A stretch of 64,000 nt of DNA, from contig NZ_CP077770.1 in the NCBI RefSeq assembly GCF_019134595.1, forward strand, positions 1,446,001 through 1,510,000, written 5' to 3'. Source of the stretch: Pseudoalteromonas shioyasakiensis. GTDB taxonomy: Bacteria > Pseudomonadota > Gammaproteobacteria > Enterobacterales > Alteromonadaceae. Made by a program: the position numbers and the translations under genes. This document shows, piece after piece, positions 1 through 8,946 of this stretch. How positions within the stretch are numbered: position 1 is the stretch's first letter; each line of letters opens with the position of its first letter. The notes under the pieces were generated by a model. The model did not search any database. It saw only the letters and a list, made by a program, of their open reading frames with translations, and had not been told where the DNA came from.

Positions 1-235
1 CTGCGGTGATATGGTCAGCATGGGCATGAGTTTCAAGGAGCCATTGTAGTGTCAGCTGCTCAGTCTTTATATAGCTGATGATCTCATTGGCGGTGGTAAA
101 ACTTAACTCACCACTTGGCATATCAAAATCAGCTGGCGCATCAATCAGCAAGCTCTGTTTAGTGCTTTTGCAACTGACTAAGTAACAGAGAGTGGCGCTT
201 TGTTGATGGAAAAAAGAGTGAATGCGCAGAGCCAT
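1..235 (-). CDS. MBL-fold metallo-hydrolase, N-terminal part (cut by window edge)
   Basis: The reverse strand reads 78 residues from an ATG at 235 and runs off the window start. The fragment ends in ETHAHADHITA, the H-x-H-x-D-H metal-binding motif of the metallo-beta-lactamase fold. The 'ETHxHADH' form is typical of the persulfide dioxygenase/Blh-like branch (ETHE1 relatives) more than of glyoxalase II, so a sulfur-handling role is possible. The C-terminal two thirds are missing, so substrate and subfamily cannot be settled. It is co-oriented with rnhA, across an 89-bp AT-rich gap. Confidence 0.75.
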   Translation of the reverse strand, partial: MALRIHSFFHQQSATLCYLVSCKSTKQSLLIDAPADFDMPSGELSFTTANEIISYIKTEQLTLQWLLETHAHADHITA

Positions 236-324
236 AATGAATCCTTTATATTTCGTTATAGCCAAATCTTATAACATATAACAAAAATATAAAACGACCT
301 GCGCCAAGTTTATTTAAGGGGCTT

Positions 325-792
325 TTAATTACCGTCGTAACCTGTGTCTTCAAGTAATTGATCGCTGCCAGCTGCTTCGCGGGCAAGATCGTCAACAATC
401 TCATTGTATTTATTGCCGCTATGGCCTTTTACCCAGCGCCATTCTACCTCGTGTTGTTGGCAGGCAGCATCGAGTCGTTTCCATAAATCGACGTTCTTAA
501 CTGGTTTTTTAGCTGCGGTTTTCCAGCCGCGCTTTTTCCAATTTTCAACCCATGACTCAATACCTTGTTTCACATATTGGCTATCGGTCGTCAGAATGAC
601 GTGACAAGAGCGGGTGAGGGTTTCTAGTGCAACGATAGCTGCGAGCATTTCCATCCGATTATTTGTTGTTAGGGTGTAGCCTTGACTTAACTGCTTTTCG
701 TGGCCGTTGTATCGCATCACGATGCCATACCCTCCAGGCCCTGGATTTCCTAAACATGATCCATCGGTGTAAATCTCTACGGTTTTCTGCAC
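325..792 (-). CDS. rnhA: Ribonuclease HI
   Basis: Cytoplasmic endonuclease that cuts the RNA strand of RNA-DNA hybrids (R-loops, primers). Starting at the GTG at 792 gives 155 residues, the same length as the E. coli enzyme. The four catalytic acids fall at the same numbers: D10 (in YTDGSC), E48 (NNRMEML), D70 (TTDSQ) and D134 (VDDLA). A longer reading from 912 would add about 40 unrelated residues and run into dnaQ. The GTG is preceded by an AAGG-type ribosome site. The gene is divergent from dnaQ with a short shared promoter region, the arrangement known in enterobacteria. Confidence 0.96.
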   Translation of the reverse strand: MQKTVEIYTDGSCLGNPGPGGYGIVMRYNGHEKQLSQGYTLTTNNRMEMLAAIVALETLTRSCHVILTTDSQYVKQGIESWVENWKKRGWKTAAKKPVKNVDLWKRLDAACQQHEVEWRWVKGHSGNKYNEIVDDLAREAAGSDQLLEDTGYDGN

Positions 793-860
793 TGTTTTAC
801 CTTGATATTGTGTACAATAAAGTGAATATAGAAAGATACCAGAGTCAGGCTTAAGACGAT

Positions 861-1571
861 ATGGCACATAGACAAATAGTTTTAGATACAGAAACCACGG
901 GTATTGACCCAAAGCAAGGCCACCGCATTATTGAAATCGGTTGTGTTGAACTTGTAAATCGCCGTCTTACTGGCAACAACTTTCATGTGTATATCAATCC
1001 ACAACGTGAAATAGAAGAAGAAGCAATAGACGTTCACGGTATCACCAATGAATTTTTGCGTGATAAACCCCTGTACCACCAAATTGCCCATGAGTTTTTA
1101 GAGTATATTCGTGGCGCTGAGCTTGTTATTCATAACGCAGCGTTCGATATTGGCCACATGGATAATGAGTTTGCATTGTTAAATCAAGGTTTTCCGAATA
1201 CTGCCGATGTATGTAGTGTACTTGATACTTTAAAAATGGCGCGTGACTTGCACCCAGGTCAAAAGAATAACCTTGATGCACTTTGCCGTCGTTACGATAT
1301 TGATAACTCAAAGCGTACGTTACACGGCGCTTTACTGGATTCTGAGATCTTAGCCGATGTTTACCTGTCGATGACGGGTGGGCAAGTAAAGCTGAATCTT
1401 AATCAAAATAAAGATGAAGGCTCAACCCAACAAGCTGGTGGTATTCGCCGACTAAGTGCTGATAGAGCACCGCTTGTGGTATTAAGAGCAACAGAACAAG
1501 AGCACGCCGCTCACAAAGAGCGTTTAGACTTGGTTGCAAAGGGTGGCCAATGCCTATGGCGTGCAGAATAA
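861..1571 (+). CDS. dnaQ: DNA polymerase III epsilon subunit (3'-5' proofreading exonuclease)
   Basis: Proofreading exonuclease of the replicative polymerase. The 236 residues begin with the ExoI motif DTETTG (residues 9-14). A later HGALLD segment carries the ExoIII-type His and Asp of the DEDDh family. The last 50 or so residues form the alpha-binding tail, and the length is close to the E. coli protein (about 243). The start lies 68 bp from the divergent rnhA GTG. A TIGR03503-type gene follows after 9 bp and may be co-transcribed. Confidence 0.96.
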   Translation: MAHRQIVLDTETTGIDPKQGHRIIEIGCVELVNRRLTGNNFHVYINPQREIEEEAIDVHGITNEFLRDKPLYHQIAHEFLEYIRGAELVIHNAAFDIGHMDNEFALLNQGFPNTADVCSVLDTLKMARDLHPGQKNNLDALCRRYDIDNSKRTLHGALLDSEILADVYLSMTGGQVKLNLNQNKDEGSTQQAGGIRRLSADRAPLVVLRATEQEHAAHKERLDLVAKGGQCLWRAE

Positions 1572-1580
1572 GGTAATAAA

Positions 1581-2954
1581 ATGAGAAAACAACTACTAGC
1601 AGGATTAGTGTGTTTAATTCCCTTAGCGGGATTTGCCAACGAGCAAGATAAAATAACCCCATTAGAACGTGATGGGGTGCAAAATGAAATTCCCCTGCTA
1701 GAGAACCGTTTTCGTATTGACCATAAAGTCGATAAAGTAACCTTACTCTTCTTTCGTAAGCGCGGTGCTCCTGCCGTTGTTTTAGTACGCCCTGACGGCA
1801 CTAAGTATTACGCTACTGACTCAGTAAACAATGATGACCTCGACTGGCATGATGAACTGAGCTACGACCTGATCACCATTAGCAACCCCATGCCTGGCCC
1901 TTGGCAAGTGGTCGGCAGTATCTTGCCAGATAGCCGTATTATGGTGCTGGGTGAAATAGAGCTTAATGTTGATCCACTCCCGCCTATGCTGTTTCGTGGC
2001 GAAACAGTAAAACTGACTGGCCGCGTATTAAATGATGGTGAACCAATAGAAGTTGGTCAGTTTCGCGATGTGATCAGTTTGCACGTTGATTTTGTCAGCA
2101 CTAATAATAGTGATTACGCAAACTTTGGTGCGGGCACGCAAAGTGTTACTGACTTTAGAGATGATGGCCGCGGCTTTGATGAGCGTCCGCTTGATGGTGT
2201 ATTTACCGGTGAGTTTAAACTGGTCTTTCCGGCAGGAGAGTGGCAACCAGAGCTATATATAGAAACGCCTATATTAAAGCGTACCGTGGTGCAAAAACCG
2301 ATAGTCGTGCATGAGCCGCCTTTTGATTATGAAGTAGCACTTGCTGAGCAAGATGAAGATGACCACATTTTAACGATCTCGCTAAATCCTGAAATCGTTA
2401 AACCAGAAACTGTACTTATTCAAGGAAAAATATATTACCCCAATAATGAAGAGCAAATGTTCTCTTTAGATGCAGATAAATCGCAAACACGAGAGCTTGC
2501 AATTAAAAATTATGATTGGGGACGATACAGTGTTGAGCTTTCTGTATTTGGTAGCAACATAAATGACCGTGAGTTTATGGCGACGTTACCGACTTATAAA
2601 TTTGAAATTGAGCGACCAATTGAAGCTGTACCAGAAATTGTTCGCCCAGAAATTGATTTAGAAGCGCAAGCAGAGCAACAACGAATTCTTGAAGAAGAAC
2701 AAAAAGCGTCAACCATGCTGATGGTGACCTTAATTGTTGTTGGAAATTTAACCGTACTTTTATTAGGTTGGCTGGCAATTAGAATTTTTGTTCAGAAGAA
2801 ACCGCTGAAATTTAAAATTTCTTTACCGTTTTTAAAGAAAAAAAATCAAACCGAAAATGATGAGCAAGCAACGAATGAAAATGAAGTTGGCAAAAATGGC
2901 TCAAAAAATGACAAATCAGGTGAAATTTTAAACCTTTCGATGTCAGATGACTAA
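1581..2954 (+). CDS. Conserved secreted/membrane protein, TIGR03503-like
   Basis: The 457 residues start with a clear signal peptide (MRKQLLAGLVCLIPLAGFA). A long domain that looks beta-rich follows, then an acidic coiled stretch near 350-375, one transmembrane helix near 380-402, and a charged Lys/Asn/Glu-rich tail. The likely topology is periplasmic domain, single anchor, cytoplasmic tail. I associate it with the TIGR03503 family of marine gammaproteobacteria, whose function is unknown; that link is from memory. It follows dnaQ by 9 bp with its own AAGG-type ribosome site, and is probably the end of the dnaQ transcript. Confidence 0.7.
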   Translation: MRKQLLAGLVCLIPLAGFANEQDKITPLERDGVQNEIPLLENRFRIDHKVDKVTLLFFRKRGAPAVVLVRPDGTKYYATDSVNNDDLDWHDELSYDLITISNPMPGPWQVVGSILPDSRIMVLGEIELNVDPLPPMLFRGETVKLTGRVLNDGEPIEVGQFRDVISLHVDFVSTNNSDYANFGAGTQSVTDFRDDGRGFDERPLDGVFTGEFKLVFPAGEWQPELYIETPILKRTVVQKPIVVHEPPFDYEVALAEQDEDDHILTISLNPEIVKPETVLIQGKIYYPNNEEQMFSLDADKSQTRELAIKNYDWGRYSVELSVFGSNINDREFMATLPTYKFEIERPIEAVPEIVRPEIDLEAQAEQQRILEEEQKASTMLMVTLIVVGNLTVLLLGWLAIRIFVQKKPLKFKISLPFLKKKNQTENDEQATNENEVGKNGSKNDKSGEILNLSMSDD

Positions 2955-2981
2955 AAAACCTGTAAAAATACAAAAAACCCC

Positions 2982-3010
2982 TTGACGAACCAGAGGGTGA
3001 TTCGTATTAT
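2982..3010 (+). promoter_or_regulatory. Sigma-70 promoter of the tRNA-Asp array
   Basis: TTGACG at 2982-2987 and TATTAT at 3005-3010 are separated by exactly 17 bp. A GC-rich discriminator (around 3013-3019) follows, the type seen at stringently controlled stable-RNA promoters. It lies 43 bp upstream of the first tRNA-Asp gene. No other comparable promoter is obvious between the seven tRNAs, so one primary transcript is likely. Confidence 0.75.
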
Positions 3011-3052
3011 TCACGCCGCTGTCAGGGGAGACTCAGTCAGCAACGAAAATGT

Positions 3053-3129
3053 GGAGTGGTAGTTCAGTTGGTTAGAATACCGGCCTGTCACGCCGGGGGT
3101 CGCGGGTTCGAGTCCCGTCCACTCCGCCA
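3053..3129 (+). tRNA. tRNA-Asp (GUC), copy 1 of 7
   Basis: A 77-nt cloverleaf with acceptor GGAGTGG/CCACTCC, anticodon GTC in the CCTGTCACG loop, T-loop GGTTCGAGTCC and an encoded CCA. It differs only slightly from E. coli tRNA-Asp. The flanks pair: CGAAAAT (3044-3050) with ATTTTCG (3130-3136). Confidence 0.98.
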
Positions 3130-3156
3130 ATTTTCGACAATTTGTAAGTATGCGCT

Positions 3157-3233
3157 GGAGTGGTAGTTCAGTTGGTTAGAATACCGGCCTGTCACGCCGG
3201 GGGTCGCGGGTTCGAGTCCCGTCCACTCCGCCA
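3157..3233 (+). tRNA. tRNA-Asp (GUC), copy 2 of 7
   Basis: Identical to copy 1 over all 77 nt, CCA encoded. Flanking complement: TGTAAGTA (3143-3150) with TACTTACA (3236-3243), 8 bp. Confidence 0.98.
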
Positions 3234-3274
3234 ATTACTTACACAACTTATGGTTGTAAAACATTTTCCTTTGC

Positions 3275-3351
3275 GGAGTGGTAGTTCAGTTGGTTAGAAT
3301 ACCGGCCTGTCACGCCGGGGGTCGCGGGTTCGAGTCCCGTCCACTCCGCCA
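3275..3351 (+). tRNA. tRNA-Asp (GUC), copy 3 of 7
   Basis: Identical 77-nt sequence, CCA encoded. The preceding GC can extend the acceptor stem against G73-C74. Flanking complement: TTTTCCT (3264-3270) with AGGAAAA (3354-3360). Confidence 0.98.
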
Positions 3352-3381
3352 ATAGGAAAAATAAATAGCATTAGATACTGC

Positions 3382-3458
3382 GGAGTGGTAGTTCAGTTGG
3401 TTAGAATACCGGCCTGTCACGCCGGGGGTCGCGGGTTCGAGTCCCGTCCACTCCGCCA
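3382..3458 (+). tRNA. tRNA-Asp (GUC), copy 4 of 7
   Basis: Identical 77-nt sequence, CCA encoded. Flanking complement: AAATAGC (3363-3369) with GCTATTT (3469-3475), or AAATAG with CTATTT at 3459-3464. The pairing is less symmetric than at the other copies. Confidence 0.98.
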
Positions 3459-3495
3459 CTATTTAAACGCTATTTTATTACAAAATTTGTATCGC

Positions 3496-3572
3496 GGAGT
3501 GGTAGTTCAGTTGGTTAGAATACCGGCCTGTCACGCCGGGGGTCGCGGGTTCGAGTCCCGTCCACTCCGCCA
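3496..3572 (+). tRNA. tRNA-Asp (GUC), copy 5 of 7
   Basis: Identical 77-nt sequence, CCA encoded. It has the longest flanking complement: AATTTGT (3484-3490) with ACAAATT (3573-3579), then a 2x2 internal loop, then TTATTAC (3475-3481) with GTAATAA (3582-3588). That is 14 pairs in total. Confidence 0.98.
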
Positions 3573-3603
3573 ACAAATTAAGTAATAACAATGATATCTC
3601 TGC

Positions 3604-3680
3604 GGAGTGGTAGTTCAGTTGGTTAGAATACCGGCCTGTCACGCCGGGGGTCGCGGGTTCGAGTCCCGTCCACTCCGCCA
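3604..3680 (+). tRNA. tRNA-Asp (GUC), copy 6 of 7
   Basis: Identical 77-nt sequence, CCA encoded. Flanking complement: ATGATATC (3591-3598) with GATATCAT (3684-3691), 8 bp. Confidence 0.98.
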
Positions 3681-3730
3681 TTTGATATCATAAACAAATT
3701 AAGTGCATTACCCCATGCACATACCACTGC

Positions 3731-3807
3731 GGAGTGGTAGTTCAGTTGGTTAGAATACCGGCCTGTCACGCCGGGGGTCGCGGGTTCGAGTCCCGTCCAC
3801 TCCGCCA
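3731..3807 (+). tRNA. tRNA-Asp (GUC), copy 7 of 7
   Basis: Identical 77-nt sequence, CCA encoded. Unlike the others, its leader folds on itself (GTGCAT 3703-3708 with ATGCAC 3715-3720). Its trailer also forms its own hairpin (ATTTGTTT 3807-3814 with AAACAAAT 3820-3827), which may mark the 3' end of the transcript. Confidence 0.98.
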
Positions 3808-3876
3808 TTTGTTTTCCTCAAACAAATGATTAAATAAGTCTTTACATTACACCTTACTATTTACTTATACTGACAA
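3808..3876 (+). terminator. Possible 3' end of the tRNA array (hairpin)
   Basis: Directly after copy 7, ATTTGTTT (3807-3814) pairs with AAACAAAT (3820-3827) around a TCCTC loop. No strong T-run follows, so termination here is uncertain. The rest of the gap to the tandem repeat is plain AT-rich sequence. Confidence 0.35.
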
Positions 3877-4077
<201 letters not shown>

Positions 4078-4184
4078 ATTTCATCCTATCTTGCTAATAT
4101 TCTTCATTATTCCTATTTATTCAGCTTTTTATATCTGCATGAATAGCAAAGAATGGCGGCTCCACAACAAAAAGGAAATGCGTT

Positions 4185-5022
4185 ATGAGTACATTCGGAA
4201 CACAGCTAAAACACTATCGCAGTGAGCTAAAACTAAGCCAACCAGAATTTGCAGAGCAAGTGGGGATAGAGCAAAGTTACCTTTCAAAACTTGAGAACGA
4301 TAAATCAGTGCCTTCGAATGACACATTTCGTTCAATACTAATACCAACCCGCAATAATACTTAATCATTTTGAGGGATAAAACCTGTCGCTAACTGCGTT
4401 AAAAATTTCTCATTTAGAACAACTAAATAACGAAATTTTTGCCTTGTAATCAACGAGGTTTTATTGCCTCAAAATAGACTACTTAATTAAGCGGATTGGT
4501 ATAACGGCACTCAACCTAACAATTTGCGAATTTATGGAGCCATTAAAACATTCTGTAGATAAAGCTCGGTTGATTAATGTGCCTGACATTGAAGCTTGGT
4601 ATAAGCAGCAAAGTAATAAGCAATTCATTAAACAGCGTTCACTCGTCTATATTGCCATACTGTTAAGTGCACTAGGCTGTGCCATGTTTTATTTAGGGCA
4701 TCAAGAAAAGCTATTCAATACAAAGTTCTATGAGTACAAATCATATGGTGTAGTGAAAGGTAATGAACCTGATGGCATTTTTCATGATTGGCGAACGCTA
4801 CTCGTAGAACAAAGCCGCGAGAAAATAGATGCTAAACGTCGTGAAATGATTAGCAGGCATGATTTTAAATTTATTATCTCAGCAGACTATAAGGGCATTT
4901 CTTTCGTAGAACCTGGCGAGCAAGGCAGGCGTTTGTATAGCCTGACGCGTGTTAGCTGGCGTCAGGATCGTGAGGAATTAAATGAGCAAACTGTTGCTGG
5001 TGGATTTGTTCATACAGGGTAG
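4185..5022 (+). pseudogene. XRE-type HTH plus membrane-anchor regulator, split by a MITE
   Basis: The first 52 codons (4185-4340, behind a GGA ribosome site) encode an XRE/Cro-type helix-turn-helix (SQPEFAEQVGIEQSYLSKLEN). A 161-bp element then interrupts the gene, and the broken frame stops at 4362-4364. Removing 4341-4503 (element plus one TA) joins codon CTA to ACG at 4504 and gives one continuous 224-residue frame ending at 5022. The second half has one transmembrane helix (near LVYIAILLSALGCAMFYLG) and a charged domain. The original protein was probably a membrane-tethered HTH regulator. The 3' end overlaps the convergent Sel1-like gene by 71 bp. Confidence 0.8.
4341..4501. mobile_element. 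MITE-like element, copy 1
   Basis: This 161-bp element starts ATACCAACCCGC and ends GCGGATTGGTA, and is flanked by TA on both sides (4339-4340 and 4502-4503). The two halves are imperfect inverted repeats over nearly the whole length, centred on ATTTAG-AACAA-CTAAAT, so single strands can fold into one long hairpin. It has no coding capacity. It matches copy 2 at 29570-29730 except at two positions. The TA target and short terminal repeats suggest mobilisation by an IS630/Tc1-type transposase, which is not encoded here. Confidence 0.85.
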
Positions 5023-5416
5023 CTGCATAGCTTTGCGCATCATGTAATCTGCGCGTACTAATGTGTTTTCTAAGATCATCAAGTGCAGCCGTTGCAGGTT
5101 CATAACCTTGGCTACTTGCCAGACTTAGCCACACCGCGCCATGAAAAACACTGTGCGGTACACCTTGCCCTTTGATGAAAAACAGCCCCATATAAAATTG
5201 CGCCCTATGGTTGCCCGCCATAGCTGCTAATCGCATCCATTTGGCAGCAAGGGGAGGCTGTTCATTTTTTAAATAATACAAAGCTTTGTTTAGTACGTTT
5301 TCAACAGATTGAGTACTTTTATTTGGCGCCGACCCTTTATCGGGTTGGGTAATAAAGGCAAGTACATTATCAAGCTGTTGCTCTAAATCTAAGCCTACTG
5401 GCGAATTATCAGACAT
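4952..5416 (-). CDS. Sel1-like/TPR-type repeat protein
   Basis: A 154-residue protein with no signal peptide. The middle part (AAKWMRLAAMAGNHRAQFYMGLFF followed by GVPHSVFHGAVWLSLASSQG) is one to two Sel1-like repeats, alpha-helical repeats used for protein-protein contacts. No partner is evident. Its 3' end overlaps the convergent split HTH gene by 71 bp. No strong ribosome site precedes the ATG, but the repeat composition supports a real gene. Confidence 0.75.
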   Translation of the reverse strand: MSDNSPVGLDLEQQLDNVLAFITQPDKGSAPNKSTQSVENVLNKALYYLKNEQPPLAAKWMRLAAMAGNHRAQFYMGLFFIKGQGVPHSVFHGAVWLSLASSQGYEPATAALDDLRKHISTRRLHDAQSYAATLYEQIHQQQFAHLIPHDPDAS

Positions 5417-5537
5417 AGTTTAGTTATTTTTTTGAAATAAAAGACCTTATTAGTTTAGAACATTGCAAGGTAAAATGTCCTCTTATTGAGATAAAATATG
5501 ATAAAATTAGCCAATTAATCTCAACTTAAAGTTCAAC

Positions 5538-6830
5538 ATGTTCGAAAGACTTTTCAAAATCACTGAAAACAACACCTCTGTGCGCCGCGAGACTATTGCT
5601 GGCATCACAACATTCATTACCATGGTTTACATTGTATTTGTTAACCCTGCAATGCTCGCAGAAGCGGGAATGGATCAAGGTGCAGCATTTGTAGCAACCT
5701 GTATTGCTGCTGCAATCGGCTGTTTTATTATGGGTTTATGGGCAAACTACCCATTAGCACTGGCTCCGGGTATGGGCTTAAACGCCTTCTTCACTTATGG
5801 TGTTGTTTTGGGCATGGGCTACACTTGGCAAGCTGCATTAGGTGCAGTTTTTATGTCTGGCTGTATCTTCTTATTCTTAAGCCTATTTAAGGTTAGAGAG
5901 TGGATCATTGATGCTATTCCTCTGGTATTAAAGCGTGCCATTGCTACAGGTATCGGTGCTTTCTTAGCCCTTATTGCACTGAAAAACGCCGGTATTATCG
6001 TAGCAAGCCCTGCAACCTTAGTGCAGTTAGGCGATATCACAGCCCCAGGCCCACTACTTGCGATTTTTAGCTTCTTTGTTATTGCTGCACTGTTATACCG
6101 CGATATGAAAAGCGGCGTACTTATCAGTATTTTATTAGTAACCGCAATTGCGCTTGGTTTAGACCTTGTGGAGTATCAAGGGATTATTTCAATGCCGCCT
6201 TCAATTGCGCCAACCTTTATGCAATTGGATTTTGCAGCAGCATTCGAAATCTCAATGCTCACAGTGGTTTTTGCGTTCTTATTTGTTGATTTGTTCGATA
6301 CTTCAGGCACTTTAGTTGCTGTAACGCAAAAAGCAGGTATTGCTGATGAACAAGGTAAAATGCCTCGTTTAGGTCGTGCACTAAGTGCCGACAGCACAGC
6401 AACTATTGCAGGCTCAATGCTTGGTACGTCAACAACAACGTCTTACATTGAATCAGTAGCAGGTGTTTCTGTGGGCGGCCGTACAGGTCTTACCGCTGTG
6501 GTTGTGGGCATTTGTTTCTTGTTAATGATGTTCTTTGCGCCACTTGCTGGCATGATCCCAGCTTATGCAACCGCAGGTGCGATTTTGTATGTTGCAGTGT
6601 TAATGATGCAAAACTTAAAGTTAGTAAATTGGGATGATATGACAGATGCCATTCCGGTGAGCGTAGTTTTATTAATGACGCCGTTAACTTTCTCGATTGC
6701 TCACGGTATCGCTCTTGGTTTTATTTCGTATACTGCAGTGAAGTTGGTATGTGGTAAGAAAGATGAAATCAGTATTAGTGTGTGGGTATTAACAGCGCTA
6801 TTTATTGTTAAGTTTGCATTTTTATCTTAA
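5538..6830 (+). CDS. NCS2-family purine base permease (AzgA-like)
   Basis: An inner-membrane protein of 430 residues with 12 or more predicted membrane helices. It begins with MFERLFKITENNTSVRRETIAGITTFITM, the start typical of the AzgA/GhxP/AdeP branch of NCS2. Further family segments are ALAPGMGLNAFF (about residue 80) and DLFDTSGTLVAVTQKAG (about 250). It should import hypoxanthine, guanine or adenine with protons; which base cannot be told from sequence. It is monocistronic and ends at a bidirectional terminator shared with the convergent gene. Confidence 0.9.
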   Translation: MFERLFKITENNTSVRRETIAGITTFITMVYIVFVNPAMLAEAGMDQGAAFVATCIAAAIGCFIMGLWANYPLALAPGMGLNAFFTYGVVLGMGYTWQAALGAVFMSGCIFLFLSLFKVREWIIDAIPLVLKRAIATGIGAFLALIALKNAGIIVASPATLVQLGDITAPGPLLAIFSFFVIAALLYRDMKSGVLISILLVTAIALGLDLVEYQGIISMPPSIAPTFMQLDFAAAFEISMLTVVFAFLFVDLFDTSGTLVAVTQKAGIADEQGKMPRLGRALSADSTATIAGSMLGTSTTTSYIESVAGVSVGGRTGLTAVVVGICFLLMMFFAPLAGMIPAYATAGAILYVAVLMMQNLKLVNWDDMTDAIPVSVVLLMTPLTFSIAHGIALGFISYTAVKLVCGKKDEISISVWVLTALFIVKFAFLS

Positions 6831-6842
6831 TTTGCACAAAGC

Positions 6843-6872
6843 AAAGAAAAAGTGGTTTACCACTTTTTCTTT
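6843..6872. terminator. Bidirectional terminator overlapping the end of a convergent gene
   Basis: The 13-bp stem AAAGAAAAAGTGG/CCACTTTTTCTTT with a TTTA loop lies between convergent genes. The loop contains the stop codon of the minus-strand gene, and the right arm encodes its last residues (KKKW). Confidence 0.8.
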
Positions 6873-7615
6873 GGTGCGAATAATACGTCTAAATCGTCCT
6901 GCTCTTGTTCTGCTTTTTTCTTTAATGACGTTGCATTTGATGCTTTCAACTCAGAGCTAATCGTTTCTAAATAACCTTCAACTTCTTGCTTTTTGGAGTT
7001 TACATAATCATCGCTGTAGCTAACAGAACTGAGTGTTGCCAGTGCTTTTTCAAAATACTGTCTGGCAGAGCCCACCATATTTGCTGAACGAGCTGAGATC
7101 CCGCGCTTAATTTGGCTTTCTACGTTGATTCGAAGTTGTAATTTTTCAAGGCGTTTATCTTCAGCAACAAATACTTGGCTATCTACCTTGCCTTTACCAT
7201 GCTCTGAGCGTAGTACAGTTCGTAATTTTTTTATACCTTGAATTAGAGCTATTAATTGTTTGTCGTTATCTGGCAGTGCTAATGCATCGCTATTACTTGC
7301 TTCGATAGGAGAGGCTAGGCGTTCTTTAGATTCTTTGAGTCTGTTTTTTAATTCTTTTGAGCTTGGAGAAAGCTCGACCATTGAAACAAGTGCATCATAA
7401 ATACGGCGCTGAATAATACGCAGAATATTTTCAGACATGGGGATATTGGCACTGTTAAGCAGTACATCTTCTGCTTCTTCAATGATTTTTTTCTGTTTTG
7501 TAAGCTCTTTACGGCGTTCTGCTTCTTGTTTTTCTTTGTGTTGTTGCACAGCGCTGACCCATAATGCGATCACGATTAATGCAACAATGAGCATGATGAT
7601 GATAGAAACAATCAT
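6857..7615 (-). CDS. Membrane-anchored helical protein of unknown function
   Basis: A 252-residue protein. Residues 2-22 form one hydrophobic helix. Charged coiled-coil sequence rich in Lys/Glu follows to about residue 60, then a mostly helical region with a TPR-like segment (SARQYFEKALATLS near 185). The C-terminus is very basic (FAPKKKW). It is probably anchored in the inner membrane with the bulk in the cytoplasm. I do not recognise the family with certainty. It is divergent from cysB across a 297-bp gap. Confidence 0.75.
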   Translation of the reverse strand: MIVSIIIMLIVALIVIALWVSAVQQHKEKQEAERRKELTKQKKIIEEAEDVLLNSANIPMSENILRIIQRRIYDALVSMVELSPSSKELKNRLKESKERLASPIEASNSDALALPDNDKQLIALIQGIKKLRTVLRSEHGKGKVDSQVFVAEDKRLEKLQLRINVESQIKRGISARSANMVGSARQYFEKALATLSSVSYSDDYVNSKKQEVEGYLETISSELKASNATSLKKKAEQEQDDLDVLFAPKKKW

Positions 7616-7687
7616 TACTAAATCTCAGTTTTAACTATCTAATTTTTTTATCTTACCTTAAAAAGATTAGATCTGAACAGTTTTACG

Positions 7688-7722
7688 GTAGTAATCTCGA
7701 ATAAACTTATTACGATTACTAC
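7688..7722. promoter_or_regulatory. Long imperfect palindrome in the cysB upstream gap
   Basis: GTAGTAATC (7688-7696) pairs with GATTACTAC (7714-7722), and an inner AATAA/TTATT extends the fold around a 2-nt centre. It lies in the 297-bp region between divergent genes, about 190 bp upstream of cysB. It could be an operator or a cruciform-prone element; no regulator is identified. Confidence 0.45.
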
Positions 7723-7882
7723 TTTATAATGAGTATAGCGCTAAACTAGCACCTTTATTGAATATTTTGCGAGTAAACACGGCTACCGAGCAGTAATTTA
7801 ATGTGTTAGCCTTAGAAACAATCGATATAAATGTATAGCGCGATGAAATATCGCTTGGCATTGCGCTTTGCAGCCTTTATAA

Positions 7883-8890
<1,008 letters not shown>

Positions 8891-8895
8891 AGATG

Positions 8896-8921
8896 AAAAA
8901 GCCGCTTTAAAGCGGCTTTTT
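8896..8921. terminator. Bidirectional terminator between cysB and sdaA
   Basis: The perfect stem AAAAAGCCGCTTT/AAAGCGGCTTTTT lies between the convergent cysB and sdaA stops. Both strands end in T-runs. Confidence 0.9.
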
Positions 8922-8946
8922 TATTATGCTGAAAACGTGCTGTAAA

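Larger units (their letters stand above)
3044..3691 (+). repeat. Copy-specific inverted repeats flanking tRNA-Asp copies 1-6
   Basis: Short arms immediately outside each tRNA are complementary to each other, but their sequences differ between copies: CGAAAAT/ATTTTCG, TGTAAGTA/TACTTACA, TTTTCCT/AGGAAAA, AAATAGC/GCTATTT, TTATTAC..AATTTGT/ACAAATT..GTAATAA, ATGATATC/GATATCAT. The tRNAs themselves are identical. Complementarity is kept while sequence is not, which suggests that each precursor's leader pairs with its own trailer below the acceptor stem. The role in processing is inference. Confidence 0.75.

Noticed and set aside
3053..3807. Regularly spaced identical 77-bp repeats resembling a CRISPR array
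   Set aside because: The repeats fold as tRNA-Asp with a GUC anticodon and encoded CCA; spacers vary in length from 27 to 50 bp and no cas genes are present.
3385..3808. Open frames across the tRNA genes on both strands
   Set aside because: They arise from the tRNA sequence repeated in frame; no protein family or ribosome site supports them.
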